Below are positions 1 to 6,790 of a stretch of DNA of 14,585 nucleotides, in pieces (the first letter of the stretch is position 1; every line of letters begins with the position of its first letter). This DNA is from Gemmatimonadaceae bacterium. Its GTDB lineage: Bacteria > Gemmatimonadota > Gemmatimonadetes > Gemmatimonadales > Gemmatimonadaceae. The notes under the pieces were generated by a model. The model was not told the DNA's origin. It searched no databases and saw nothing but the letters and a program-made list of their open reading frames with translations. Where the stretch lies: contig JANYKY010000299.1 in the NCBI GenBank assembly GCA_025357975.1, positions 1 to 14,585 on the forward strand, given 5' to 3'. The translations under genes and the position numbers were made by a program.

Positions 1-411
1 CCAGGCATGAAGCTCGAGCCCGCGTTTGTGCGCTTCATCGACGGCGAATTCCAGCGGATCGTAGAACGGCTCGGGCGCTCGTCCCATTTGTCCGGTGAGA
101 TATTCCGACCACGGCTCGATGCTGGAGGCATAGAACGCATCGGCGCCCGGACGAACCTGCAGAATGACTGCGTTCATGTTGAGCGCGACTGCCTTATCGA
201 GAATCGCAATCAACTCGGCTTTCTGTTGCCACGTGGTCAAACCTGGCTTCGACGGCCAGTCGAGGTTGCCCACCGTCGCTACCCAGACTGCGCGAAACTC
301 ACGTGCGACTGCTGGCGGATCCGGTGATTGAGCGTGTGTGGTTGCCGCGCAGAAAATCGATACGAGGAATCCGCGCAGGATCGAGTTGGCTGTCCGCTTT
401 CGCATGTGCAT
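1..411 (-). CDS. GHL10 (DUF187) family glycosyl hydrolase, N-terminal part, cut by the window edge
   Basis: I translated the minus strand by hand from ATG 411 and it stays open for 137 codons to base 1. A start two codons later (ATG 405) is equally possible. The first ~27 residues form a signal peptide: basic MRKR, a hydrophobic stretch, then AATTHAQ. After it come EFRAVWVATVGNLDWPSK, a TTWQQKAELIAILDKA helix, NAVILQVRPGADAFYAS, and EYLTGQMG...YDPLEFAVDEAHKRGLELHAW at the edge. These are hallmark segments of the family-10-like glycosyl hydrolase (GHL10/DUF187) TIM barrel, which acts on polysaccharides outside the cytoplasm. Family members run to about 400-500 residues, so roughly two thirds lie outside the window and the active site cannot be checked. 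The gene is transcribed divergently from the lipoprotein remnant at 511. The substrate is unknown. Confidence 0.85.
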   Translation of the reverse strand, partial: MHMRKRTANSILRGFLVSIFCAATTHAQSPDPPAVAREFRAVWVATVGNLDWPSKPGLTTWQQKAELIAILDKAVALNMNAVILQVRPGADAFYASSIEPWSEYLTGQMGRAPEPFYDPLEFAVDEAHKRGLELHAW

Positions 412-439
412 GCTTACCACAAATACTGGTTCCCGTTGC

Positions 440-468
440 TTGACCAAAACATCGATGGCGAGCAGAAT
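440..468 (+). promoter_or_regulatory. candidate sigma-70-type promoter for the 511 gene, with overlapping palindrome
   Basis: TTGACC (440-445), a 17-bp spacer and CAGAAT (463-468) match the -35/-10 pattern in 5 and 4 of 6 positions, in the 99-bp gap between two divergent genes. The -10 lies inside the short inverted repeat GAGCA-GAAT-TGCTC (460-473), which could be an operator. This is pattern matching only; the consensus for this phylum is uncertain. Confidence 0.3.
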
Positions 469-498
469 TGCTCACGTTGAAATTGGCTTAAATTCTTC

Positions 499-503
499 TG
501 GAG
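499..503 (+). promoter_or_regulatory. ribosome binding site that fixes the original start at 511
   Basis: TGGAG lies 7 nt before ATG 511, a textbook Shine-Dalgarno arrangement. It matters because ATG 511 is not in the frame that encodes most of the following lipoprotein. It therefore marks the ancestral start and supports a frameshift just after it. Confidence 0.6.
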
Positions 504-510
504 AATCCAC

Positions 511-945
511 ATGAAGACTAACATCGCGCCTGCTTTCGTTTGCGGCTGCTGTGACCGTCGCCGGGTGCTCGCCGAAGGATGCACCGAAGGCGGCGGACAC
601 TACGGCGGCTCCTGTTGAGGCAGCTCCTGTCGCGCCGGCACCTGCTGCGACCGGGGCTAACGTGGTGAACATCGCTGCGAGCGACTACAAGTACGACGCA
701 CCATCAACGATTCCTGCTGGCCTCACGGCATTCCACCTGACGAGCACTGGCAAGGAGCCGCACCACGCCACTCTTATCCGGCTCGATAGCGGCAAGACAG
801 TCGACGACATGATGGCCGTCTTGAAGACCGAGAAGCCGGGCAGCAGACCTCACGACAAATCTGCCGGCTGGGAACTACGCGATCGCCTGCTTCATTCCCG
901 ATGCGAAAAGGTGTTCCTCATATGATGAAGGGCGGCTTCCTAGCG
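511..945 (+). pseudogene. decayed plastocyanin/cupredoxin-like lipoprotein gene
   Basis: The good RBS and ATG 511 encode MKTN..., but the lipoprotein signal LSFAAAVTVAGC (lipobox, then SPKDAPKAAD) is in the next frame, so a frameshift lies between 513 and 533. The body, with an Ala/Pro-rich linker, NVVNIAASDYKYDAPSTIPA and FHLTSTGKEPHHATLI, resembles secreted cupredoxin-like proteins. At TEKPG (~840) the frame jumps directly to ADLTTNLPAGNYAIACFIPD. Intact relatives have an extra ~20-30 residues here, so a deletion is likely. A third shift at the A-run 906-909 moves the frame to GVPHMMKGGF, after which family similarity ends at ~945. All three frames are used and the 3' half is gone, so no functional product is expected. 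The longest single open stretch (551-925) would give a 124-residue protein with a nonsense tail. Sequencing error could explain the A-run shift but hardly the deletion and truncation. Confidence 0.75.
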
Positions 946-1643
946 ATTATTACTCGCGCCGGGGGAAAAATCCACGGGCTGAAGCGAGGCCCGGACGTCA
1001 CCTGCATTCCGACTGATCCGAGTATCGATGCATAGTGACCGACATTTGCGATGTCCAGAATGCCGACCTTGCCGCCCGGCTTGAGGACGCGGACAATTTC
1101 CAGAATTGCCAGATCACGATCCGCTTCTGTTTTGAGATTATGTATTGCGAGACTGCTTACTACGGCGTCGAATGTCGAGTTGGCGAATGGCAGAGACCGC
1201 ATGTCACCGTCCTGAACCTCCACGCGGGCTGATACTCCCTCAGCGGCTGCATTCCTGAGTGTCGCCGCTTTTGAGTTGTTCAGCTGGTCGACCTGTGACC
1301 AGAGGTCGATTCCAACAGCGCGACCATTTGTCGCGCGCAGTGCTGCGCCAACGAGCAGCAGTCCGCGTCCACATCCCACGTCCAGAATGTTGTCAGCTGG
1401 CTTCAACGCGAGTGCGCCGAGCAGTGAGTTCCTTGCCTTGAGTTTCCCAATGCGGCTGCTCGCGATCATTGCGATGGCCGACAGAAGGAATGAGATGCCC
1501 ATCGAAAGGCCGGCGCTCTCGAGTGCTGGGCCTACGGGTGCGAGCGTTGCCGCGATAATCAGAAGAAATCCGCCGGTTCCCATCGTGCGAACTATGCCCG
1601 GGGCATCCAAGCCGTAGTCTGCGCTTTGCGTTTGGCTGGTCAT
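918..1643 (-). CDS. membrane-anchored class I SAM-dependent methyltransferase
   Basis: This 241-residue protein starts at ATG 1643. A TTG at 1691 would add 16 residues but would run deep into the divergent reductase gene. Two hydrophobic segments (about residues 22-40 and 44-62) precede a Rossmann methyltransferase domain. Motif I is ILDVGCGRG (86-94), GID (111-113) is the acidic end of β2, DGDMRSLPF (145-153) follows, and then FDAVVSSLAIHNL and the post-motif RVLKPGGKVGILD. This is the UbiE/Methyltransf_11 type; the substrate cannot be read from sequence. The last few codons (PPFII) run into the lipoprotein remnant on the other strand, so the natural stop was probably lost. Only 11 bp separate the start from the divergent reductase start, so the promoters must lie inside coding sequence. 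Confidence 0.85.
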   Translation of the reverse strand: MTSQTQSADYGLDAPGIVRTMGTGGFLLIIAATLAPVGPALESAGLSMGISFLLSAIAMIASSRIGKLKARNSLLGALALKPADNILDVGCGRGLLLVGAALRATNGRAVGIDLWSQVDQLNNSKAATLRNAAAEGVSARVEVQDGDMRSLPFANSTFDAVVSSLAIHNLKTEADRDLAILEIVRVLKPGGKVGILDIANVGHYASILGSVGMQVTSGPRFSPWIFPPARVIIARKPPFII

Positions 1644-1654
1644 AGGTTTACAAG

Positions 1655-2194
1655 ATGAAGATTCTTGCAATTTCCGGTAGCCTTCGCGCAAAGTCGTCGA
1701 GCACGTCGCTGGTCGAGGCGACGCGTCTTCTTGCTCCGCCTGATGTGACCGTTACGGTTTACGATGAGCTCGGGTCGCTGCCTCACTTCAATCCAGATAT
1801 CGACATGGAGGGGGCTGTACTTCCGCTCGTGGTTGCAAATCTTCGTCGCATGATTGGCGAAGCTGACGCGCTGGTGATATCGATGCCTGAATACGCTCAT
1901 GGTGTTCCGGGTTCTCTCAAGAATGCGCTCGACTGGCTTGTGAGCAGCTCAGAGTTCCCAGGAATTGTTGTCGGATTGATCAACCCTTCGCACGACTCGT
2001 TTCATGCGAATGCGGCGCTTACCGAGATACTGAAGACGATGTCGGCGCGTTTGCCGGCGGAGGCATCGGTGAGGATTCCCCTTCCGAAACGGGGAATGGA
2101 TGCTGAGGCGATCGCCACGGATCCGGCACTAGCCGACGCGTTGCGCGCCGTGATGGAGACACTGGTCGCAATAGAACCACGCGAACGATGGTAG
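1655..2194 (+). CDS. NADPH-dependent FMN reductase / flavodoxin-like quinone reductase
   Basis: This 179-residue protein has the FMN_red (NAD(P)H-dependent FMN reductase) layout. MKILAISGSLR at the N terminus is the phosphate-binding loop, DALVISMPEYAHGVPGSLKN (71-90) is the classic flavin-contact segment, and ALDW follows. The length is normal for the family. Members are cytoplasmic FMN proteins that reduce flavins, quinones, chromate or azo compounds with NADPH; which one applies here is not visible. ATG 1655 begins the conserved β1 strand directly. The upstream AGG (1645-1647) is only a weak ribosome site. The gene diverges from the methyltransferase and ends 14 bp before the tRNA-Cys gene on the other strand. 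Confidence 0.9.
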   Translation: MKILAISGSLRAKSSSTSLVEATRLLAPPDVTVTVYDELGSLPHFNPDIDMEGAVLPLVVANLRRMIGEADALVISMPEYAHGVPGSLKNALDWLVSSSEFPGIVVGLINPSHDSFHANAALTEILKTMSARLPAEASVRIPLPKRGMDAEAIATDPALADALRAVMETLVAIEPRERW

Positions 2195-2208
2195 CAATCA
2201 GAACTTAG

Positions 2209-2280
2209 AGGCGCCGGTCGGAATCGAACCGACGAGTAGCAGATTTGCAGTCTGCCGCCTTACCACTTGGCCACGGCGCC
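2209..2280 (-). tRNA. tRNA-Cys (anticodon GCA)
   Basis: Read on the minus strand, GGCGCCG pairs with CGGCGCC to form a perfect 7-bp acceptor stem, followed by a U discriminator as expected for tRNA-Cys. The D arm is GGCC/GGC with an AAGTGGTAA loop. The anticodon arm is GCAGA-CTGCAAA-TCTGC with GCA at the anticodon. The T arm is GTCGG-TTCGAAT-CCGAC. The length is 72 nt and there is no encoded CCA. A run of seven C (2297-2303) lies just upstream on the + strand. No integrase or duplicated 3' end is nearby, so I see no sign of use as an attachment site. Confidence 0.97.
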
Positions 2281-2345
2281 GGGAGACGCAAGTTAACCCC
2301 CCCTCTTACGGCCCTACAAGCGCGCCTTTTGCAAATCTGGCGGGC

Positions 2346-3008
2346 ATGCCGACCAAACGAACAGGACCCGAGCGGTGCCGCAGAAAGTTCGTCAGCATCT
2401 TCCCTGGCGGATTCCGCGACGAGAAATACGTGGACTGGGAACGCGGCTACAAATGGACCGCCCACGAGCGATGGAACGAAGAGCTCTCGAAGTCAAAGCT
2501 GCAGGCACTCATCCGCAACGGCGAGTTCGCTGAAGTCGCGAGACGAGCGGTAACGATCGAATCCAGCACCAACCTGCTGTTCTCGTTCGAGAAAATGGCC
2601 ATCCGCGACGCAATCAAGCCGGCCGAGGGATCGGAAGGATTCGCTAGAGGCCTCTATAATTTTCTGCACGGCCGCGGCAGCATCGAATCCCGCTTCGAGA
2701 GATGGGTCCAATGCGTTAGCACATTGCCGCGAAAACAGACCCGCGTGCTCACGTGGCCCGTCGTCACTGTCTTCGGTTTCATCGCACAACCCGACACGCA
2801 CATCTTTCTCAAGCCGATGGTCACGAAAGCGGCCGCAGATGAATACGAGTTTCCGTTCATTTACAACTCGCGTCCTACATGGGACACCTACAACAGTTTG
2901 CTCGAGTTCGGCGCACGCGTGAACAGCGACATGCAGGATCTTGCACCGCGCGATCTGATCGACGCGCAGGGATTCATCTGGGTCCAGGGCTCGAGCGAGT
3001 ACGACTGA
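2346..3008 (+). CDS. conserved hypothetical protein (220 aa), soluble
   Basis: I recognise the type of protein but not a function. The sequence looks like a widely conserved bacterial family of unknown role. Conserved-looking blocks are FPGGFRDEKYVDWERGYKW (19-37), SSTNLLFSFEKMAIRDAI, a GLYNFLHGRG block, RKQTRVLTWPVVTVFGFIA, HIFLKPMVTKAAADEY and a C-terminal DLIDAQGFIWVQGSSEYD. It is rich in aromatic residues and has no signal peptide and no membrane segment. ATG 2346 follows TGGCGGGC, a weak ribosome site. The stop codon TGA (3006-3008) directly abuts the stop of the convergent phosphoesterase gene (3009-3011) with no gap. Arg/Lys-rich conserved stretches could suggest nucleic-acid or nucleotide binding, but that is speculation. 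Confidence 0.8.
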   Translation: MPTKRTGPERCRRKFVSIFPGGFRDEKYVDWERGYKWTAHERWNEELSKSKLQALIRNGEFAEVARRAVTIESSTNLLFSFEKMAIRDAIKPAEGSEGFARGLYNFLHGRGSIESRFERWVQCVSTLPRKQTRVLTWPVVTVFGFIAQPDTHIFLKPMVTKAAADEYEFPFIYNSRPTWDTYNSLLEFGARVNSDMQDLAPRDLIDAQGFIWVQGSSEYD

Positions 3009-5444
3009 CTAGCGCCGTAGTTCGAGCGCCGAGATTCGCTTAGTGCCCGGATATGGACGCGACGAACCTTTGATCGCGCGCCACAAGACGTGGTTGAACA
3101 GGTCTTCGTTTGCCTCATCCTCCTTGTTGAGCGCCAATTTTCTCGACGCCACTGCACCCGCTCCCGTTGACGGGTTTTTTGAATCGAGCGACACTGCCGG
3201 CGTCAGCGCAGCGTAGGGCAAGAGATCAGGCTTCGATCGCCAGATGTCCCGTAGCGGGCGACCGAAATAATCGAAGTGCGACATCGATCCCAGCTTCAGC
3301 AACTCTTCGATGGTCGCAACCACATCCGTCGTGTTGACGAACCTGTGCACCACATTACCCGCGGCCCACGGCGATATCACAAGCATCACCGATCGATGCG
3401 AATCGACATGGTCGGGGCCATTCTGCGCATCGTCTTCGAGCACGAACACGGCAGTGTTCTTCCAGAAATGCGATTTCGATAGCGCTTCGATCATCCTCCC
3501 AAGCGCCAGGTCATTGTCCGCCATATACGCGCTCGGCGTAGGGCTCCCGGCTCGCGCGCCAGCGGTGTGATCATTGGGAAGACGCACGATCTCCAACGCA
3601 GGCATGTTTCCATCGCGGTCGAACTTCTGCATCTCCGCGATCCATACGTCGGCGCGCTTCTGATCCGGGACCTCGAGTGAAAAACCTGCGTAATTCGTAT
3701 TGGTGCGTCCGACAAGAGCGGCTTTATCAGGTGTATAACCAGCCGGCGATGACCCATCTGACCGAAATCCGGGGTCCAGCACAAACTCACCGTAATCCCT
3801 GAAACTGATTCCCGCTTTCTGCGCGAGATCCCACAAGTAGCCGGATCCTGGTTGTGCTACGTCGTCGTCTGGAGTTTTCTCTCGATTGGTTCCTTCGTAA
3901 TCGTAAGTTCGGCCGCGGTTAGAGTAATTTTGTGGCACTGTCTTTTGCAGATAGTCGGTGGTGTAAGCGGCAGTCGACCAGTTGTGGCCATCAGGACTCA
4001 CTTCAGCGTTTACAAAGAAACGGTCGAAGATTCCGAAACGCATAGCGAGCGCGTGATGATTTGGTGAAACCGCGCGCGGAAAAAACAGCAGAGAGGTGTC
4101 TCCATCAGCCTGAGTCAAGTCACCAAAGACCTGATCGTACGTTCGGTTCTCCTTGATTACGTAGATGACGTGCTCGATAGGTGGATACGCCGCGCTGCTG
4201 CGCGCAGCATCCCATCCGTTCGCGCGGATGACGCGCGAGGTGAGTTGCGCGAGCTCACGGCCGCTAACGCGGGCGTAGTCCATCATTGTCAGCGTGCCCG
4301 AAAGCTGACTGCGCGTTGACGATCGTGGCCCTGTCTTGTGACGGGGAATTGGCTGAGGCCCTGCCGGATTCGGGCCGGCTCCGCGACCCTTTGCATTGAG
4401 GACAAAGAGCGACTCAGCATTGGCCCAGACGGCAGAGGGATACCATTGAGTTGGAATGCGTCCGGCAAGATTGTCGTCCCCGCGTGCTGCAGCGATCCCC
4501 GACGATGAAGCCGTCAAATCAAAAACTCCGATCGCGTTATTGTCCGCTTCCGCAACGAACAAACGCGTTCCATCGGGCGACAATGCAAATCCGTTGGGGG
4601 TGCTTCCTTCGCTCGGGCCAGCCGGCGGGTTGTCCGCAAGCTCTGCGATCATCTTTCGTTGACGCGTGTCGATGACCGCGATCCTGTCGGTGCTTCCCGA
4701 TGCGGCGAACAGGCGCAGGCCGTCTTTGCTCATCAACAATGCCGATGGATGCCGGCCAGCCGCAATTCTTCCCGCGCTTGTGAGCGACCCGTGCGATGCA
4801 TCAAACACAGATATCGTTTGTCCGCCCCATGCAGAAACGAATACCGCTCCATCGGTGCCCACCGCCACTCCATACGGATAGCGCTCGGTAGAAAGACGCT
4901 GCGTCACTCTGCCGGTTCCGAGATCGACCACTGCGAGGGAGTCTGCGAGATTCTCCGCTACGTACAACGTCCGGCCGTCTGGTGAAATGCCGATACCAGC
5001 GGGATAGCGGGTTCCGTGATCGCGCCTCGTTAACGCAAGGTTGATTGTATCAGCGAGCGTCGCAGTGCCATTGCTCCACCGATACTGAAAAATCACATCG
5101 CCGTCGCCGCCCGATGCGTACAACGATTTTCCATCAGGACTGAACACAAGTCCGATGAATGCAGCGGGCTGGATGAGAGTCTGCGTAATTGCGCCAGTAC
5201 TTCGGTCGACAATTTGAATTCCCTGCTCGCGATAACCGTCCAGCAGAAGAACGAGCCGGCGCCCGTCAGGAGAGGGAACCATTGAAAGCGGGAAGTCCCC
5301 GACATCGGTCGATCGCCCGGCAGCATCGAGACGCGCGCCGGTCGGCAATCGTCGCGCTTCGTTTTCAGAACCGACTTCGCCTGACGGCCTGCGGTTACAG
5401 CCGACAACAACTAGCACCAGCAGAAACGCGTTCACTGCACGCAT
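3009..5444 (-). CDS. lipoprotein with N-terminal β-propeller and C-terminal phosphoesterase domain
   Basis: This 811-residue protein starts at ATG 5444. An in-frame extension to 5774 exists but lacks similarity, while MRAVNAFLLVLVVVGC is a clean lipoprotein signal with Cys16 as the lipidation site. Residues ~45-350 are YVTN/SMP-30-like propeller blades, with repeats of SPDGRRL, FSPDGKSLYASG, SPDGRTLYVAE and SPDGTRLFVAE. Residues ~421-735 are a phosphoesterase domain (PF04185, the phospholipase C/acid phosphatase group). Its motifs are VIKENRTYDQVFGDL (429-443), SPDGHNWS (483-490), RLPNDHT (621-627) and the metal-site EDDAQNGPDHVDSHR (670-684). The architecture matches known secreted or periplasmic bifunctional YncE-like/phosphoesterase proteins of roughly 800-900 residues. 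The likely role is hydrolysis of phosphodiesters or phosphomonoesters at the cell surface; the substrate is unknown. The terminator-free 3' end abuts the convergent neighbour. Confidence 0.92.
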   Translation of the reverse strand: MRAVNAFLLVLVVVGCNRRPSGEVGSENEARRLPTGARLDAAGRSTDVGDFPLSMVPSPDGRRLVLLLDGYREQGIQIVDRSTGAITQTLIQPAAFIGLVFSPDGKSLYASGGDGDVIFQYRWSNGTATLADTINLALTRRDHGTRYPAGIGISPDGRTLYVAENLADSLAVVDLGTGRVTQRLSTERYPYGVAVGTDGAVFVSAWGGQTISVFDASHGSLTSAGRIAAGRHPSALLMSKDGLRLFAASGSTDRIAVIDTRQRKMIAELADNPPAGPSEGSTPNGFALSPDGTRLFVAEADNNAIGVFDLTASSSGIAAARGDDNLAGRIPTQWYPSAVWANAESLFVLNAKGRGAGPNPAGPQPIPRHKTGPRSSTRSQLSGTLTMMDYARVSGRELAQLTSRVIRANGWDAARSSAAYPPIEHVIYVIKENRTYDQVFGDLTQADGDTSLLFFPRAVSPNHHALAMRFGIFDRFFVNAEVSPDGHNWSTAAYTTDYLQKTVPQNYSNRGRTYDYEGTNREKTPDDDVAQPGSGYLWDLAQKAGISFRDYGEFVLDPGFRSDGSSPAGYTPDKAALVGRTNTNYAGFSLEVPDQKRADVWIAEMQKFDRDGNMPALEIVRLPNDHTAGARAGSPTPSAYMADNDLALGRMIEALSKSHFWKNTAVFVLEDDAQNGPDHVDSHRSVMLVISPWAAGNVVHRFVNTTDVVATIEELLKLGSMSHFDYFGRPLRDIWRSKPDLLPYAALTPAVSLDSKNPSTGAGAVASRKLALNKEDEANEDLFNHVLWRAIKGSSRPYPGTKRISALELRR

Positions 5445-5453
5445 GCTTTGCAT

Positions 5454-5458
5454 CCCTC
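5454..5458 (-). promoter_or_regulatory. ribosome binding site selecting start 5444 for the phosphoesterase
   Basis: On the minus strand GAGGG lies 9 nt before ATG 5444 but touches ATG 5453. The later ATG is therefore the better start, which also shortens the N terminus to an ideal lipoprotein signal. Confidence 0.5.
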
Positions 5459-5525
5459 GATTAGCGAAGAGCGATCCGATAAAGATGACGTTGACACTCA
5501 CCGGCGCCAGATCGATAATCACTGT

Positions 5526-6026
5526 GTGACAACAACGTCGAGCAACATCAGTATACGAACGGCCGTTGAAGATGACCTGCCGCTCATTCTTCGCTTCATT
5601 CAGGATCTTGCCGAGTATGAGCGGCTTCGCGACAAATGCGTTGCGAGCGCAGACAAGCTTCGAGTGACTCTTTTCGGGGAACACCCTGCGGCTGAAGTAC
5701 TGATCGCGAGCGCGGATAACGAGCCAGTGGGTTTCGCCCTGTTCTTTCACAGCTATTCGACGTTTCTCGCGCAACGCGGAGTTTTTCTCGAAGATCTCTT
5801 CGTCAGCCCTGCGGCACGCGGACGCGGGGTGGGGCGTGCGTTGCTCAGCCGACTTTCACAGATCGCCATCGAGCGCGACTGTGGACGCCTCGAATGGTTC
5901 GTGCTGGACTGGAACGATCTGGCGATTTCGTTCTATCGAAGTCTCGGTGCAGATCCAATGGATGACTGGACGATGTTTCGCCTCACCGGGCCTGCGCTCG
6001 AAATTCTCGCGAAGAATTCTCCTTAA
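5526..6026 (+). CDS. GNAT-family N-acetyltransferase, SSAT-like
   Basis: I chose GTG 5526 (166 residues) because the family-conserved region begins with ISIRTAVEDDLPLILRFI. The reading frame extends upstream to 5448, but that part would overlap the divergent phosphoesterase start. The GNAT acetyl-CoA site is clear: VFLEDLFVSP (87-95), then AARGRGVGRALL (96-107) with the R-G-x-G-x-G loop. WNDLAISFYRSLGA (129-142) follows, the usual motif B with its Tyr. FHSYSTFLAQRGVFLEDL is typical of the diamine/spermidine acetyltransferase (SSAT) branch. The expected reaction is acetyl transfer from acetyl-CoA to a primary amine in the cytoplasm. Polyamines are a reasonable guess, but the subgroup also includes thialysine acetyltransferases. 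No good Shine-Dalgarno site is visible. Confidence 0.88.
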   Translation: MTTTSSNISIRTAVEDDLPLILRFIQDLAEYERLRDKCVASADKLRVTLFGEHPAAEVLIASADNEPVGFALFFHSYSTFLAQRGVFLEDLFVSPAARGRGVGRALLSRLSQIAIERDCGRLEWFVLDWNDLAISFYRSLGADPMDDWTMFRLTGPALEILAKNSP

Positions 6027-6136
6027 CGTTTTGGGTCCGCGCTTTTTCTTAACGTCAGTTCAGGTGTCCCGTCTATCCCAGCAGTGGCGCGAGAGACGCG
6101 CGGTGAATTCAATAAACCTGTTGCTGGGAGATTTTC

Positions 6137-6469
6137 ATGAAAGGAAAAACAATTGCTGCACTCGGAGCCCTTGTCATTGGGGGCGCGATGTCAGCTGGAG
6201 CACAAACCACGCTTGCGCACCAGACAAAGTGGTGCCGAAATCAGGATGGTTCTCAGTCAGAATGCCGCGACCTGCGTCGTGACACGCGAGAAGTTCGCTC
6301 AGACCGTCGCGAGCTGGGATCCGACAAGCGTGAGGTCCGCCAGGATGTTCGTCAGGGTGAATACGGCGAGGCGCGTGGCGATCTCCGCGATCTCCACAGG
6401 GATAAGGTCGACCTGAATCAGGGTCGGGGCGACCGGCGTCGGGACGTTCGGGGCATTCGCCGAGGGTGA
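6137..6469 (+). CDS. small secreted Arg/Asp-rich protein
   Basis: This 110-residue protein has a strong RBS (GGGAG, 6126-6130, 6 nt before ATG). A signal peptide MKGKTIAALGALVIGGAMSA is cleaved near AGA-QTT. The mature part has two cysteines (C33, C43), which could form one disulfide. It is then almost entirely Arg/Asp/Glu in a regular repeat: LRRDTREV, RSDRRELG, SDKREVRQ, DVRQGEY and DLRDLHRDK. This predicts a highly charged helix or short coiled coil. Similar Asp/Arg-repeat exported proteins occur in many Gram-negative bacteria without an assigned role. A periplasmic structural or metal-, anion- or polymer-binding role is possible. The next gene starts 21 bp downstream, so the two may be cotranscribed. 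Function unknown. Confidence 0.8.
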   Translation: MKGKTIAALGALVIGGAMSAGAQTTLAHQTKWCRNQDGSQSECRDLRRDTREVRSDRRELGSDKREVRQDVRQGEYGEARGDLRDLHRDKVDLNQGRGDRRRDVRGIRRG

Positions 6470-6490
6470 TAGGGCGGTAGAATTGTCAGT

Positions 6491-6790
6491 ATGACCTCCG
6501 CTAGTCCTGACAAGGCACCAAAGGGATCCGGGAAAGGGCCGTTTCACGGCCGCGATCCCGGCCCCCTTCTCGGCCCCTGGCTCGCGTGCAGTATCGTCGC
6601 GATCGCGACGTATCTCTTCGAAAAACGGATGCGCGCGTTTCACGATGTCGTGATTCCGCTCTACTGGCTGCTGCTGATCATCATCGCCGTCGTGACGTGG
6701 CGTTGGGCCCGCGCCCGCGCACGTGGGCGAGGCAAGGATAGACGGCACATGGACCGCCGGAAAAATGACAGGAGTCAGAGAGCTACCTGA
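6491..6790 (+). CDS. small integral membrane protein, unknown function
   Basis: This 99-residue protein has a Gly/Pro/Lys-rich N-terminal tail, two hydrophobic segments (about 27-43, PWLACSIVAIATYLF, and 53-70, VVIPLYWLLLIIIAVVTW) and a strongly basic C-terminal tail (RWARARARGRGKDRRHMDRR). The positive-inside rule puts the basic tail in the cytoplasm. The ribosome site is weak. It lies 21 bp after the Arg/Asp-rich secreted protein gene, and its 3' end overlaps the convergent permease gene by 16 bp. I do not recognise a family. The hydrophobic pattern makes a real gene likely, though the length is near the limit for certainty. Confidence 0.6.
   Translation: MTSASPDKAPKGSGKGPFHGRDPGPLLGPWLACSIVAIATYLFEKRMRAFHDVVIPLYWLLLIIIAVVTWRWARARARGRGKDRRHMDRRKNDRSQRAT

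Noticed and set aside
2209..2280. tRNA-Cys as an integration site of a mobile element
   Set aside because: There is no integrase, no direct repeat of the tRNA 3' end and no change in base composition next to it.
5445..5774. 110-residue N-terminal extension of the phosphoesterase lipoprotein
   Set aside because: It overlaps the divergent acetyltransferase and has no family similarity. The lipoprotein signal and GAGGG site place the start at 5444.
6299..6748. 149-residue minus-strand open frame opposite the Arg/Asp-rich and small membrane protein genes
   Set aside because: The plus strand has a good RBS and signal peptide at 6137 and hydrophobic segments in the next gene. The minus frame has neither.
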